The notes under the pieces were generated by a model. It was not told the DNA's origin and did not search any database. It was given only the letters and a program-made list of their open reading frames with translations. This document shows positions 36,743-46,508 of a DNA stretch of 64,000 nucleotides, piece after piece. A program made the translations under genes and the position numbers. The DNA comes from Scilla litardierei (Eukaryota; Streptophyta; Magnoliopsida; Asparagales; Asparagaceae), in assembly GCA_030789695.1 (NCBI GenBank), contig CM061142.1, positions 284,892,165 through 284,956,164 of the forward strand, read 5' to 3'. How positions within the stretch are numbered: position 1 is the first letter of the stretch; each line of letters starts with the position of its first letter.

Positions 36743-37450
36743 GTACAGACTCTGGTGTACCAACTTCTGAGGAAGCCCTAGATCCTCTTCCGGCTTACTA
36801 CAACGGTATTAATTTTGGTAAGTCACGATAGGTTCTAACCTTAGAAATCTAGCCACTGTGCTCGTACGAACTTGTAGCACCGCACTACTACGTGCTCGAA
36901 GCACGGAAACATACGCCACTTACTTGTGTTGGACTTGACTTGGAACATTTCGTGGAACAATCATGTAAAGAACTTGTACTTGACACATCACCGGGTTTTG
37001 GGGTAACTCATAGTTTGCGAGAGTACGGGAGTGACTAGAGTTTGGTCTACCTGTCCTGTCGCCGGTGTTTCGGCGCCCTGTCCTGCTGCCTACGTTTCGG
37101 CAAACCATACTGCTGCCTGGGTACCGGCATTCGTCTGGGTAGCACCCAGGCAAGAGACAAACTGAACGGTCACATATTGTACTCTCCGACTTGAGTCACG
37201 TAGTTTTAGCATAGCTTGCACGGTTACTTCTTTACAGTCATGCACTTACTTTATGCACTTGTACAGACACTACACCGTACTTTACTTTACTTCTGCTTGT
37301 CATACTTGTACAGTACTCCTTTTATTTGTTTAGAATCTTTGTGACTTACCTTCGGTTCCACTTGTGGCACCGACAGACGAAGATCAGATTGAGGAGATTG
37401 CTCCAGAGTATGAGGAGCCTGCGTACGACCCAGAGGCCACAGAGTTTTAG
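36743..37450 (+). CDS. Putative spliced acidic ORF in the LTR of element G
   Basis: Exon-like block 36743-36817 follows TTGTGTTGCAG and ends before GTAAGT. Block 37377-37450 follows CACCGACAG and ends with TAG. Their phases match: the last G of the first joins AC of the second as an Asp codon, giving TDSGVPTSEEALDPL...NF then DEDQIEEIAPEYEEPAYD up to EATEF. An upstream leader block ending GCTGTGC at 36111 before GTAAGT also fits in phase (IVDAV, then Arg). The same structure is in the other LTR (41644-41718, 42278-42351). The last block is acidic and sits where C and F have their micro-ORF. The gene model is inferred, and no start codon is established. Confidence 0.4.
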
Positions 37451-37708
37451 TTACTTTTCTGTCGGAGTGTGTATTGTACTATGTATTTTCGTTTCTGCAT
37501 TTCCTTTCAGTATTTCCTTTCATGTATTGGTGTGAGAGAGTGTTGGTTGTTGTACTTTAATTTGGACTGTAATAATGTCTGTAAGCTGGTTTGAGTGTTG
37601 TTGGTACATCTCTGCGTTGTGGCTATGCTGAATTCACTGGTAAACTGCGGAACCTGCGCAATAAACCGAATAAGTAACGGGCCCCCCGAGAGCGGGTCGT
37701 TACAGGTT

Positions 37709-37724
37709 TGGTGGCCCATGCAGG
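37709..37724 (+). other. Primer-site-like sequence of element G
   Basis: TGGTGGCCCATGCAGG four bases after the LTR, one base different from the sequence at the same place in chromovirus C. Confidence 0.45.
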
Positions 37725-37869
37725 TCCGTGCAAAATACCTCGTGAACAGTATAGTAAAACCAGGATGTATCGTATACGATACTCGACTAAGCTGACATTT
37801 CTTTGGATGCAGGTTTGACACTCGAAAGACGGATGGAGACCCTTCGGAGAACCCCCAATGGAGTTGACC

Positions 37870-38115
37870 TATACGGCCTTAATAAGAAGTCATTAACAAA
37901 ACCTAAATTTTGATAGGATTAACTAGTTGTTAATAAAAATCTTTCTGTATCGGTGGCACTCATATGAATGATAATCTTCCTTCAATGGACCATGATACCG
38001 GTCAATGTGCTTGGCTAAAGTCTGTTGGATCAACCTAGCTAGACTGGGCATAAGTGATCCTGGCTTAGTCACTTCCCTGGCCGTGTCCGCTGGACCGCAA
38101 GGACGTGAATCATGA
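37870..38115 (+). other. Copia-leader-like segment inside element G
   Basis: This stretch aligns over most of its length with the reverse complement of about 45250-45490 in the leader of element E. Shared words include CGGTCAATGTGCTTGGCTAA, CCTAGCTAGACTGGG, CCTGGCTTAGTCA and GTCCGCTGGACCGCAAGGA. G reads it in E's sense direction. It is clearly diverged, so it was not copied from this E. Confidence 0.75.
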
Positions 38116-38783
38116 TTATGTTGCGTCATCGATCTTCTCCACTACCAACCTTCCTTTATCTTGATGACCTTTCGATTGACTTTGTTAGAATCTTTTTTTT
38201 TGCTTGAACCCTAGCTACGTCTATTTTAAGGGGGGTAGTATTCGAGTTTTCGATCATCAGAAGTTCGAACTCCTCAGCAGATGCAGATCGAAGGACGTTC
38301 AGAAGTATTCGAGGATGATGCTGGAGATTTTGAGACGAGCCAAATGTCGCGTGCACGTATAGGCTGTTACGTTTTTGATCTCGTGTTTCTCTTCTAGACC
38401 CTACTTTCATCTTGTACCCATTTCACTATGAGTTAAACCTCCTTTTTCACCTACCACCTCCCATCATTACTGCCATTGTCCTCTTCCTCGCCTCGAGCCC
38501 CGTTCCCGCCTACCCTACACTACCCACCCGTGACTTTCAGCGCCCCCCTCTTTATTTCCTTTGTCCGCTTCCCCACCTCGAGCCCCGTTCCCGCCTAACA
38601 CCGACGACTTTCGGTGCCCCCCTTTTTCCTTTTAACCCATCTCTTTCCTCCCCAAGCCACCCAGTGACTTCCCTTTTCGCTCAGACATCGCCCCCTCCTC
38701 CTCTCGGCCTCTTCCCCAAGCGAGCTCGCCATCTCACCCGAAGCCCCGCCAGCTTCTGCTCCACTCCATCGGAAGTCGCCGCC
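38116..38783 (+). other. Leader upstream of the G membrane-protein ORF
   Basis: Contains an internal polypurine-like TTTTAAGGGGGGTAG (about 38225) and a C/T-rich leader with an imperfect tandem repeat (CCTCGAGCCCCGTTCCCGCC at about 38491 and 38577). The main ORF's frame stays open upstream to 38412, but there is no ATG before 38784. I read this as 5' UTR. Confidence 0.5.
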
Positions 38784-39443
38784 ATGGATCGTCAGCCAGT
38801 CGCAGCCCTCGCCGCCATGGACCCGCAGCCGCCGATGGCCCCTCGACATTCTGTTTTGGGATTCTTGGCCTTAGCAACAGTCCTCGCCGTCGCCCTCGCT
38901 GTTGCCGTATGGTCGGGATATTGGGAACCCGCCGCTCTTGGCATTATTTCGAGCTCCTTTTTCTGGTTCTTCCCCCTCGAGCTACCCCACTTCGATTCCA
39001 TCTTAGGGCCGCTCCTTCGTGTTGGTTGGTTTGTGAGTTTTTGGTCGTTGAATTGCTTAGGACTGATGGTGATAGCCATAGATGTCGACCAATGGTATTG
39101 GCAAGCAGTATCATTGGGAATGAGTATTGGCTTGCTTCTGGCCTTAGGTGTTGAAGTTGGATGTCAGTCCTGTGCTAGGATTTGGGAGACGGCTAGGATG
39201 TTGACTTCTTGTTGGATGTTATGGAGATTGCTGGAAAAAGTGGTAACAATGATCTTGACCCGCGAGAGTTGGCCTTATATTTGCATGTTAGTGTTGATCT
39301 GGATATTGGCTTGTAATTTGGTAGCGTGGCAGATGAAGTCCTTTGTGTTCGGCTGGTTAAGTTGTAACCGTAAGGATGCACTAGGTTTATCCCTTACGTT
39401 TATGTATGCTATGGCGATGATTTACATGATTGCGACCATGTAA
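38784..39443 (+). CDS. Predicted multi-pass membrane protein (unknown), captured in element G
   Basis: 219 residues from an ATG in a strong plant context (GCCGCCATGG). The N-terminus MDRQPVAALAAMDPQPPMAP is Ala/Pro-rich. Then come about five or six hydrophobic segments: around residues 21-43 (VLGFLALATVLAVALAVAVW), 49-66, 74-97, 106-124, 165-185 and 200-219. There are several Cys and Trp and no known catalytic motif. It resembles none of the retroelement proteins (gag, protease, RT, integrase, ATHILA ORF-1). It is uninterrupted, unlike every other long gene in the window. I do not recognise the family. Options are a captured host cDNA or a lineage-specific element gene. Confidence 0.6.
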   Translation: MDRQPVAALAAMDPQPPMAPRHSVLGFLALATVLAVALAVAVWSGYWEPAALGIISSSFFWFFPLELPHFDSILGPLLRVGWFVSFWSLNCLGLMVIAIDVDQWYWQAVSLGMSIGLLLALGVEVGCQSCARIWETARMLTSCWMLWRLLEKVVTMILTRESWPYICMLVLIWILACNLVAWQMKSFVFGWLSCNRKDALGLSLTFMYAMAMIYMIATM

Positions 39444-39738
39444 TCATCATTTATAGACGTTCTGTCCTTCTCTTAATTTGGTGTGCTTGCTTCTGACTTA
39501 TCACCGTATGACCCAAGTTCGAACGGATGTCATCATCATCATAATAGCTCTCATTTTCACGTAGTGCCACTATCTCATATTTTGGCTACTTGATAATATA
39601 TATTAGTCGCATCCCTTATTTTCTTATTTCGTGTTATTTACAACCTGATTTACTTGATTACTATTTTTTGCTTGAGCTTCTTCATAAATCCAATTATTTT
39701 CAACAGAGATTTTTAAATTCCAAGGACGGAATTATTTT

Positions 39739-39751
39739 AAGGAGGGTAGAA
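39739..39751 (+). other. Polypurine tract of element G
   Basis: AAGGAGGGTAGAA abuts the 3' LTR. The upstream AAGGACGGAAT matches the GAGGACGGAAT before the tracts of chromoviruses C and F. Confidence 0.8.
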
Positions 39752-42606
39752 TGTAACGACCTGTATTTTTCGTAAACATTTAAGCTAAATATTTAAAGTA
39801 ATTTCATTTTAAAAGACATTTTGTAATGGTTGATCAGGAGTTTTAAACGGATTTCAAAAATTCTTATAAAAATATTTTGAAACACTAGACTTATTATAAA
39901 GTATTTCAGCAATTTCAGATTTCCTCAAATCCCCGTAACATTTCTGTTAAAATTCACTTACAAAAATTACCGTTTTGATTCGATGAATTTATTTTCTATT
40001 CAAATGTCTTCAAAACATTTTCAAACTTCTGCAGTAACCTCCTATGACCATTTAGGGCTCCTCGCATTAATTTCGTAATTTTCTGATAACATTTCAGTAG
40101 AGAACCCGCAAACCCGCTTTCTAAACGTTTTGGCTAAAAACTAGTATTTTCCGTAGCTCTAACTCTGAAACGGACTTCGTATTCGCCATCCTCGTGACAA
40201 TACGATCCCGTGGGTATGTTTTCGTAATTTTTCGGACACGTTTACTAGTAGGGGCAAAATCGTAATTTTGCTTTTTACTTTAGCTAAATTACCAATTACC
40301 TTAACCTAATTACCATAATCACTTACCTAAGCCCTCACGTCAGCACCCACGAGGAAAACACCAGTTTCTCTTTTCTAAACTTAGTCAAAATTCTAACCTA
40401 ATCCTACCTAACCTCATTAATAATGTTGACTACTAATTACTAAATTAATCTATATAAACCCCAGGCTTAACCCATTAACTTAGTAACTCACTCTCCCCTG
40501 TTATCCAACCATCATCTCCCCCTTCGATTTAAAACCAACGAACTCAAACCCCAAACGCACGGCCTCCCTCTCCCTCTCTGCTCTCGCACTTCCCCCTCCC
40601 GCACTCGCCGTTCGCCGGCCTAGACCCGTGGCCCGATCGCCGCCAGGCCCAATCGCCGCTGCCCCCGCTTCCCCCACCGCCGATACAATCGCCTGAAGCC
40701 GCCCGCCTGAGCTCCGAAGCCCGCACAGCTCCGCCCTCCACCTTCGCCGTACCCACGTCGTCTCTCCTCCGACCTCCTCGCCGCCCTCCGGCCCCGCCTG
40801 ACGCCGCCGCCCTCTCTCCGACTCCGGCGCCCGCACGGACCCCCCCTCGCCCCAGCACACGCCGCCCTCCGCCGTGCCGTCGCCGCCGCTCAGACGAGCT
40901 CGCCGCCGCCGTCTCCGCCCCGCCGTCGTCTTCCCTACCCGACCGCCGCCACCGCAAGCCGCCCCGCCGTCGCACACAGCCCCCCCGCCGGCAGCCATCG
41001 TCGACGCTGTGCGTAAGTTTGCACAGTGGCAAACTTGTAAATACGAAGAAATTCGTATTTTCGATTTATTAAATTATTTATAATAGGGTTTAATGAGTTA
41101 AAATCCATAACTAATTATACAGGGGCCAGAAAAATGTGCGGATAGCTCCAGAAAATCAGAAACGACATTTCGGATCCAATGGCGCTAGTCTCACTGCGAT
41201 CGGACGCCTACTTATTCCGGAATGATTTTTCGAACTTAGAAATTAAATAGGTATAAATCGTTCCAAAAATCGTAACTCGCTGATTTTACATACACTAATA
41301 TTTGATAAAATTATATGTGCTAATAGACTTCGAGACGGTCGTTTTGACCACTCACTCATGTAATTCCGATTTGTATTGCTCCCGTAAGAAATTACGGAAG
41401 ATACACGTTCCTTAAGTTTTTCGGATTTTTAAGCTATTTCTAAGTTTTTAAAAATTATAAAAAAATACAGAAGCTTCTGAAAATTCTCCCCTCTTGCAAT
41501 AAAATCTAAATAATTATTTTAGGTTTATATAAAATTTTTAAATATTTTCCGACACCGTTTTAACGAGTTTAAAAATCAAACTAACCTAATTATTAAATAG
41601 GAAAAAGTCGTGTTTTTTCTAAAATAAGAATTTTGTGTTGCAGGTACAGACTCTGGTGTACCAACTTCTGAGGAAGCCCTAGATCCTCTTCCGGCTTACT
41701 ACAACGGTATTAATTTTGGTAAGTCACGATAGGTTCTAACCTTAGAAATCTAGCCACTGTGCTCGTACGAACTTGTAGCACCGCACTACTACGTGCTCGA
41801 AGCACGGAAACATACGCCACTTACTTGTGTTGGACTTGACTTGGAACATTTCGTGGAACAATCATGTAAAGAACTTGTACTTGACACATCACCGGGTTTT
41901 GGGGTAACTCATAGTTTGCGAGAGTACGGGAGTGACTAGAGTTTGGTCTACCTGTCCTGTCGCCTGTGTTTCGGCGCCCTGTCCTGCTGCCTGCGTTTCG
42001 GCAAACCATACTGCTGCCTGGGTACCGGCATTCGTCTGGGTAGCACCCAGGCAAGAGACAAACTGAACGGTCACATATTGTACTCTCCGACTTGAGTCAC
42101 GTAGTTTTAGCATAGCTTGCACGGTTACTTCTTTACAGTCATGCACTTACTTTATGCACTTGTACAGACACTACACCGTACTTTACTTTACTTCTGATTG
42201 TCATACTTGTACAGTACTCCTTTTATTTGTTTAGAATCTTTGTGACTTACCTTCGGTTCCACTTGTGGCACCGACAGACGAAGATCAGATTGAGGAGATT
42301 GCTCCAGAGTATGAGGAGCCTGCGTACGACCCGGAGGCCACAGAGTTTTAGTTACTTTTCTGTCGGAGTGTGTATTGTACTATGTATTTCCGTTTCTGCA
42401 TTTCCTTTCAGTATTTCCTTTCATGTATTGGTGTGAGAGAGTGTTGGTTGTTGTACTTTAATTTGGACTGTAATAATGTCTGTAAGCTGGTTTGAGTGTT
42501 GTTGGTACATCTCTGCGTTGTGGCTATGCTGAATTCACTGGTAAACTGCAGAACCTGCGCAATAAACCGAATAAGTAACGGGCCCCCCCGAGAGCGGGTC
42601 GTTACA
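39752..42606 (+). repeat. 3' LTR of element G
   Basis: 2855 bp, near-identical to the 5' LTR. It lacks one copy of a 16-base repeat (AGCTCCGAAGCCCGCAC) that is duplicated in the 5' LTR near 35793-35825. Confidence 0.95.
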
Positions 42607-42611
42607 CCGTT

Positions 42612-43798
42612 ATAGCATATCAGTCACTTTGACATTTGATATGACAAACCTAAGAATGGTTCTACTAATAAGTATCTACAACGAATTTTAATGGATTGAA
42701 ATTACATCTCTTGATCACACAGGGTTGATCCTTTGGAAAAATGATCTGGATCAATTTTCCTAACTTCGTATAGCTAGCTTATACGATTTAGATGTGGGGT
42801 CTAACATTTCCGTAAGTCAGTTCTAGCTCACTCCACTTTATTGTGTCAATATGTCAAGTACATATTTGACACCCTAAGTCTCTATATATATACGATTAAA
42901 TCAAAACAATTTTGACTTAATGATTTATATAGAAGATTCATTAAAGTGAAAAATCCTTTTTACTTAGTCCGAAAAACGGAACTAAGTATATGAGCTCGCT
43001 CCCACTGACTTTAAGAATTACCTGGTCAAATTTCTTTAACATAATATCTAAATCATATTTAGGTTTATGTGCAAAATATAACCATTTGGTAAGTGCCTCA
43101 GATGGAATGTACAAGTGTCAGATTCGGTTTGACGAATGAGTCAAGTCAAGATCGTTTTAAGGAAACTTGACATTGACTCGTTCAATCAAAACGTCCTACA
43201 CTGTACTTATTCCTTTAACCACATTTAGTATTAGCTCTATTAATAACTAAATGCAGATAATCAAGAATTAATCTTGATTTGCGTATTTTTGTGTTCGCAC
43301 ACAATTTATACGCCCCCTGGAACCTGCACTTAACTACTGATTGACTTCTAGCATTTAGTCAGCTCCAAAATCAATATTATCGAAGCAATACACCATTATT
43401 CGAAAATATACGCAACCATCACAGAAAAGCCACATCCACAGAATTTAAGCCAATTCAATTTCAATTGCAACAAACGAGACATCCATTCCAAAACAACGGG
43501 TTCATTAAAAGAACCTTAATTTGTTTATCAAAAATAAACCTTGAGTGCAAAGCACTCATTCATTGTTTTCGATCCTTAAAGATGATACATTTTATTCAAA
43601 TAAGAAAAATATCATCTCCATCACGATCAGCGTCTCCAGAAGTCTTTGAGCGGTCCCAGCAGCAACTGTTGCTTTAATTGCCGACTGATCTCCGTGCTTC
43701 TCCAATCTCCAGTTCTTATCAGCCACCTGTATACAGTACACAGATGTCTATAAGTGTCTCACACTATATGAATGGAAATAATTGCATTTAATTGAATT
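42612..43798 (-). other. 3' non-coding region of element E
   Basis: About 1.2 kb of AT-rich sequence between gag and the polypurine tract (interrupted by G). No pol remnant could be recognised in any frame. Confidence 0.7.
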
Positions 43799-44623
43799 TT
43801 AATTTGTACCTGAGGTAGAGGCATCAGTATGCCCCTTCTTCTTCTCTGCAAGATAGATCTTGCAGTTCCTCTTCCAGTGGCCAATCTTGTGGCAATGGAA
43901 GCACTCAGATTTCGACGGGGCCCCTTTGTTCTTCTTCTTCCCATTCTTAGCCTTCGCAGGTTGTGGGACCTGCCTCTTCTTCCCTTTACCTTTCGGCTGG
44001 TCGGAAGTAGCAGAGCCAACAACCAGTGCAGCCGGCTTCTTCTCAATCTCCTCAAATTACCGGAGCATATTGAGGAGACCAGGAAGATCCGTCTCAAGGT
44101 TGTTCATTATAAAGCCAGTTATAAAGGGCTTGAACTCGGGAGTTAAAGACTTTAGGATAATGTCCGTGGACATCTCATTGTCCAGGACAAATCCTAACTG
44201 GGCGGCGTCCTCCACGTACCCGATCATTTTGATAACATGATCTTGTACGGGTCCTGTCGTCATCTTCGTGCCCCAGAGGTTACTAGTAGCTTCGAACTTG
44301 GCAGCTCTGGATCGCTTGCCATACAACTCCTGTGCATTAAGGAGTATGCTCTGAACATCCATATGTTCATGCTTCCTTTGCAGCTCGTTGGTCATCGAAG
44401 CTAGAGCAAGGCATCTTGCCTTCTCAGCATCCCTCTGGTACAACTTGAAGGCTTCTTTCTCTTCGTGGGTTGAATCCTCATCGGGCTTGTCCGGAGCGTC
44501 CTCGAATAATATGTATCCAATCCCAGCTAGGGAAAGGACCAACTTAATGTTCCTAAGCCAGTCTTTGTAGTTGGTTCCATCCAGCACGTTCTTTTCTACC
44601 ATGTATTTTAGACCTGAGTCCAT
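43799..44623 (-). pseudogene. Copia-type gag of element E, one in-frame stop
   Basis: ATG at 44623. The N-terminus has LDGTNYKDWLRNIKLVLSLA, then the UBN2-type copia gag core (LYQRDAEKARCLALASM, LYGKRSRAAKFEATSNLWGT, TDIILKSLTPEFKPFI). A TAA at 44057-44059 (probably CAA to TAA) interrupts after LNMLR. The frame then continues through a Lys-rich linker to a CCHC knuckle, CFHCHKIGHWKRNC (about 43890-43850), and ends at TAA 43799-43801. That is 275 codons, a normal copia gag length, with no pol following. One reversion would restore the reading frame, so decay is recent. Confidence 0.88.
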
Positions 44624-46494
44624 TCTGCATTTTATAGATACTTTAGTTGGTATGTGTTCGTAGTATAGTTTTAATGGTTTTAATAAAACTATATTCTCCC
44701 ACTAAATTTATTTAAAGCCATAGTAATAAACAATTTATTATAAAATAATATTTGTGAGAGAGGGATCCGATTACCCTGAGTCTGACAGCCTTGAGTGTAT
44801 CTCAACAAGTTGTCCGACTCTGTAGTCGGTAGACGAACTCGTCGTCAATTATATTTACTATGATTCCCTATCTATTTTTACCCCTAGTCATTTGTGGTCA
44901 TGAGTGTGCTCAACCGGATCACAATGGCTAGCCTAGTCGGACCCTTGTTTTCGTGTCTAGCCTGACTTGCCCCTTTGCTCGGTGTATGCACGACGCGCCG
45001 GTTAGGGTCAGGTCTTAGACTACATTCTTGGTTAGACTTACGCCGAAGCTCGAGGGGCGAGACAACGGTTTCAGTCAGGTTAAGATGTCAATCAAGAAAT
45101 CGGTTTCTATAAGATTGACATGTCACGGCTTGAGTGTAGCTCAACAACCGGAACATGTTTCTTACAGTTGCCAACTCCTAAAACAAGGAGGGCTACGATT
45201 TATCTTGAACAAGATTATTATCATATTGACTTAGGTATAGTCGATGGACTTACATAGTCATGAATCGACTCCTTGCGGTCCAGCGGACGCGGCCAGGGAA
45301 TTGACTAAGCCAGGACCACTTGTTACCCAGTCTAGCTAGGTTGGTCCAAAAACTTTAGCCAAGCACATTGACCGACATCATGATCCATTGAAGGAGTTGT
45401 CATCAATCTTATGTTTTCCAAACAACTAAATGGCTTTTATTTAAAAGAACTAGTTAATCCTTATCAACTAGTGGATCCTAAAATTCAAAATTTTTCAGAT
45501 TGGTTGAACATCTTTTATTAAGTCCTTATCAACTATAAGGTTCTACGTTCAACTTACTACCCCAATCTTATTAGGATTTTAATAAAACAATTCAACATTG
45601 TCTTTTATGAAAATCATTATTTAAACATTTTAATGAAATGATTTACAAACAAAGGGACTATCCTAATCAGGTATTAGGTTCGAATGTCGTTTTGTTTTAT
45701 CAAACATAACATGTCACTAATTAAAATTTCATCTCATAAAATTTTAAATATTTAATGGCTAACCTAATAAGGTTTACAAGTCCATGAAACAACTAATTTA
45801 TCAACATAAATAAAATGTTCATTTTATGACATACATGAGCATTTGCAAGTTCTAAAATTATCTACATAATTAAAACATGCAAATCTAAATTTTAACACTT
45901 AAAATTTAAAGATTAAAATTTAAAGCATTCATAAAAATTTTATCGCATAAAACTAGGTCGTACAAAATTATCTAATAATTTTAAACCTAGGCCTTTTAAA
46001 AATTTTTAACCTTATTTCTAAAATTAAAATATCACATAAAAATTTTAGAAACAACTATGTAGTAAAAGAAATTAATTTATATTACATCTCATGAAATAAA
46101 ATTATTTCTATTAAAACAATTTTAAAACTCTTTTAAAATCTTTTAGAAATCCTTTTTAGAAGTTTTCAAATAAAGTTTAAAGATTTCTAACTTTTATGTA
46201 ACTAAAGAAAAATTCTTAAATTTCAAAAATAAAATTTTTCTAAAGTTTACATAAACTTTAAACACCCTTTTAAAAAATTTTTTAATGTCTCATAAAATTT
46301 TACAACATAGTAGACTACTTTTAGATTTATCGCATAAAAATAATTGTCCCAAAATTAAAACTAATTTCCGTGTTGCAAAATTAATTTTTGAAACACAAAA
46401 TTATTTTCAAAACCAAAAAAAAATTTTGAACATGCAAGCTTAGCATTTTTTAATAATTTAAAAAATCGCTATAGTAGATCTATAGCATAACCGT
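44624..46494 (-). other. Long leader of element E
   Basis: About 1.9 kb between the primer site and gag. The last 1 kb (about 45430-46480) is very AT-rich with many AAATTTT words. No gene. The part near 45250-45490 is the segment shared with element G. Confidence 0.7.
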
Positions 46495-46507
46495 GGCTCT
46501 GATACCA
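46495..46507 (-). other. Primer binding site of element E (tRNA-iMet type)
   Basis: Minus strand TGGTATCAGAGCC, one base after the LTR, complementary to the initiator tRNA-Met 3' end, the standard copia site. Confidence 0.9.
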
Positions 46508-46508
46508 C

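Larger units (their letters stand above)
34835..37704 (+). repeat. 5' LTR of element G
   Basis: 2870 bp: AT-rich upstream part, TATA box near 35534, very GC-rich leader (35640-36111), an intron-like stretch, a short exon-like block (36743-36817), a second intron-like stretch, and the acidic frame ending at 37450. Long Arg/Gly- or Pro-rich frames on both strands of the GC-rich part are composition artefacts. Confidence 0.95.
34835..42606 (+). mobile_element. Element G: young non-autonomous LTR element with a membrane-protein ORF
   Basis: LTRs 34835-37704 (2870 bp) and 39752-42606 (2855 bp) begin TGTAACGACC and end GGTCGTTACA, a perfect 10-base terminal inverted repeat. The duplication is CCGTT (34830-34834 and 42607-42611). 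By eye the LTRs differ at about a dozen positions plus a 16-base repeat unit, so this is the youngest insertion here. The 2.05 kb interior has no gag or pol. It has a primer-site-like sequence, a stretch resembling copia leader, one good ORF (38784-39443) and a polypurine tract. It sits just inside the PPT end of element E. Confidence 0.95.

Noticed and set aside
38412..38783. N-terminal extension of the G membrane-protein ORF
   Set aside because: No ATG before 38784. The upstream frame is Pro-rich with a tandem repeat and looks like 5' UTR.
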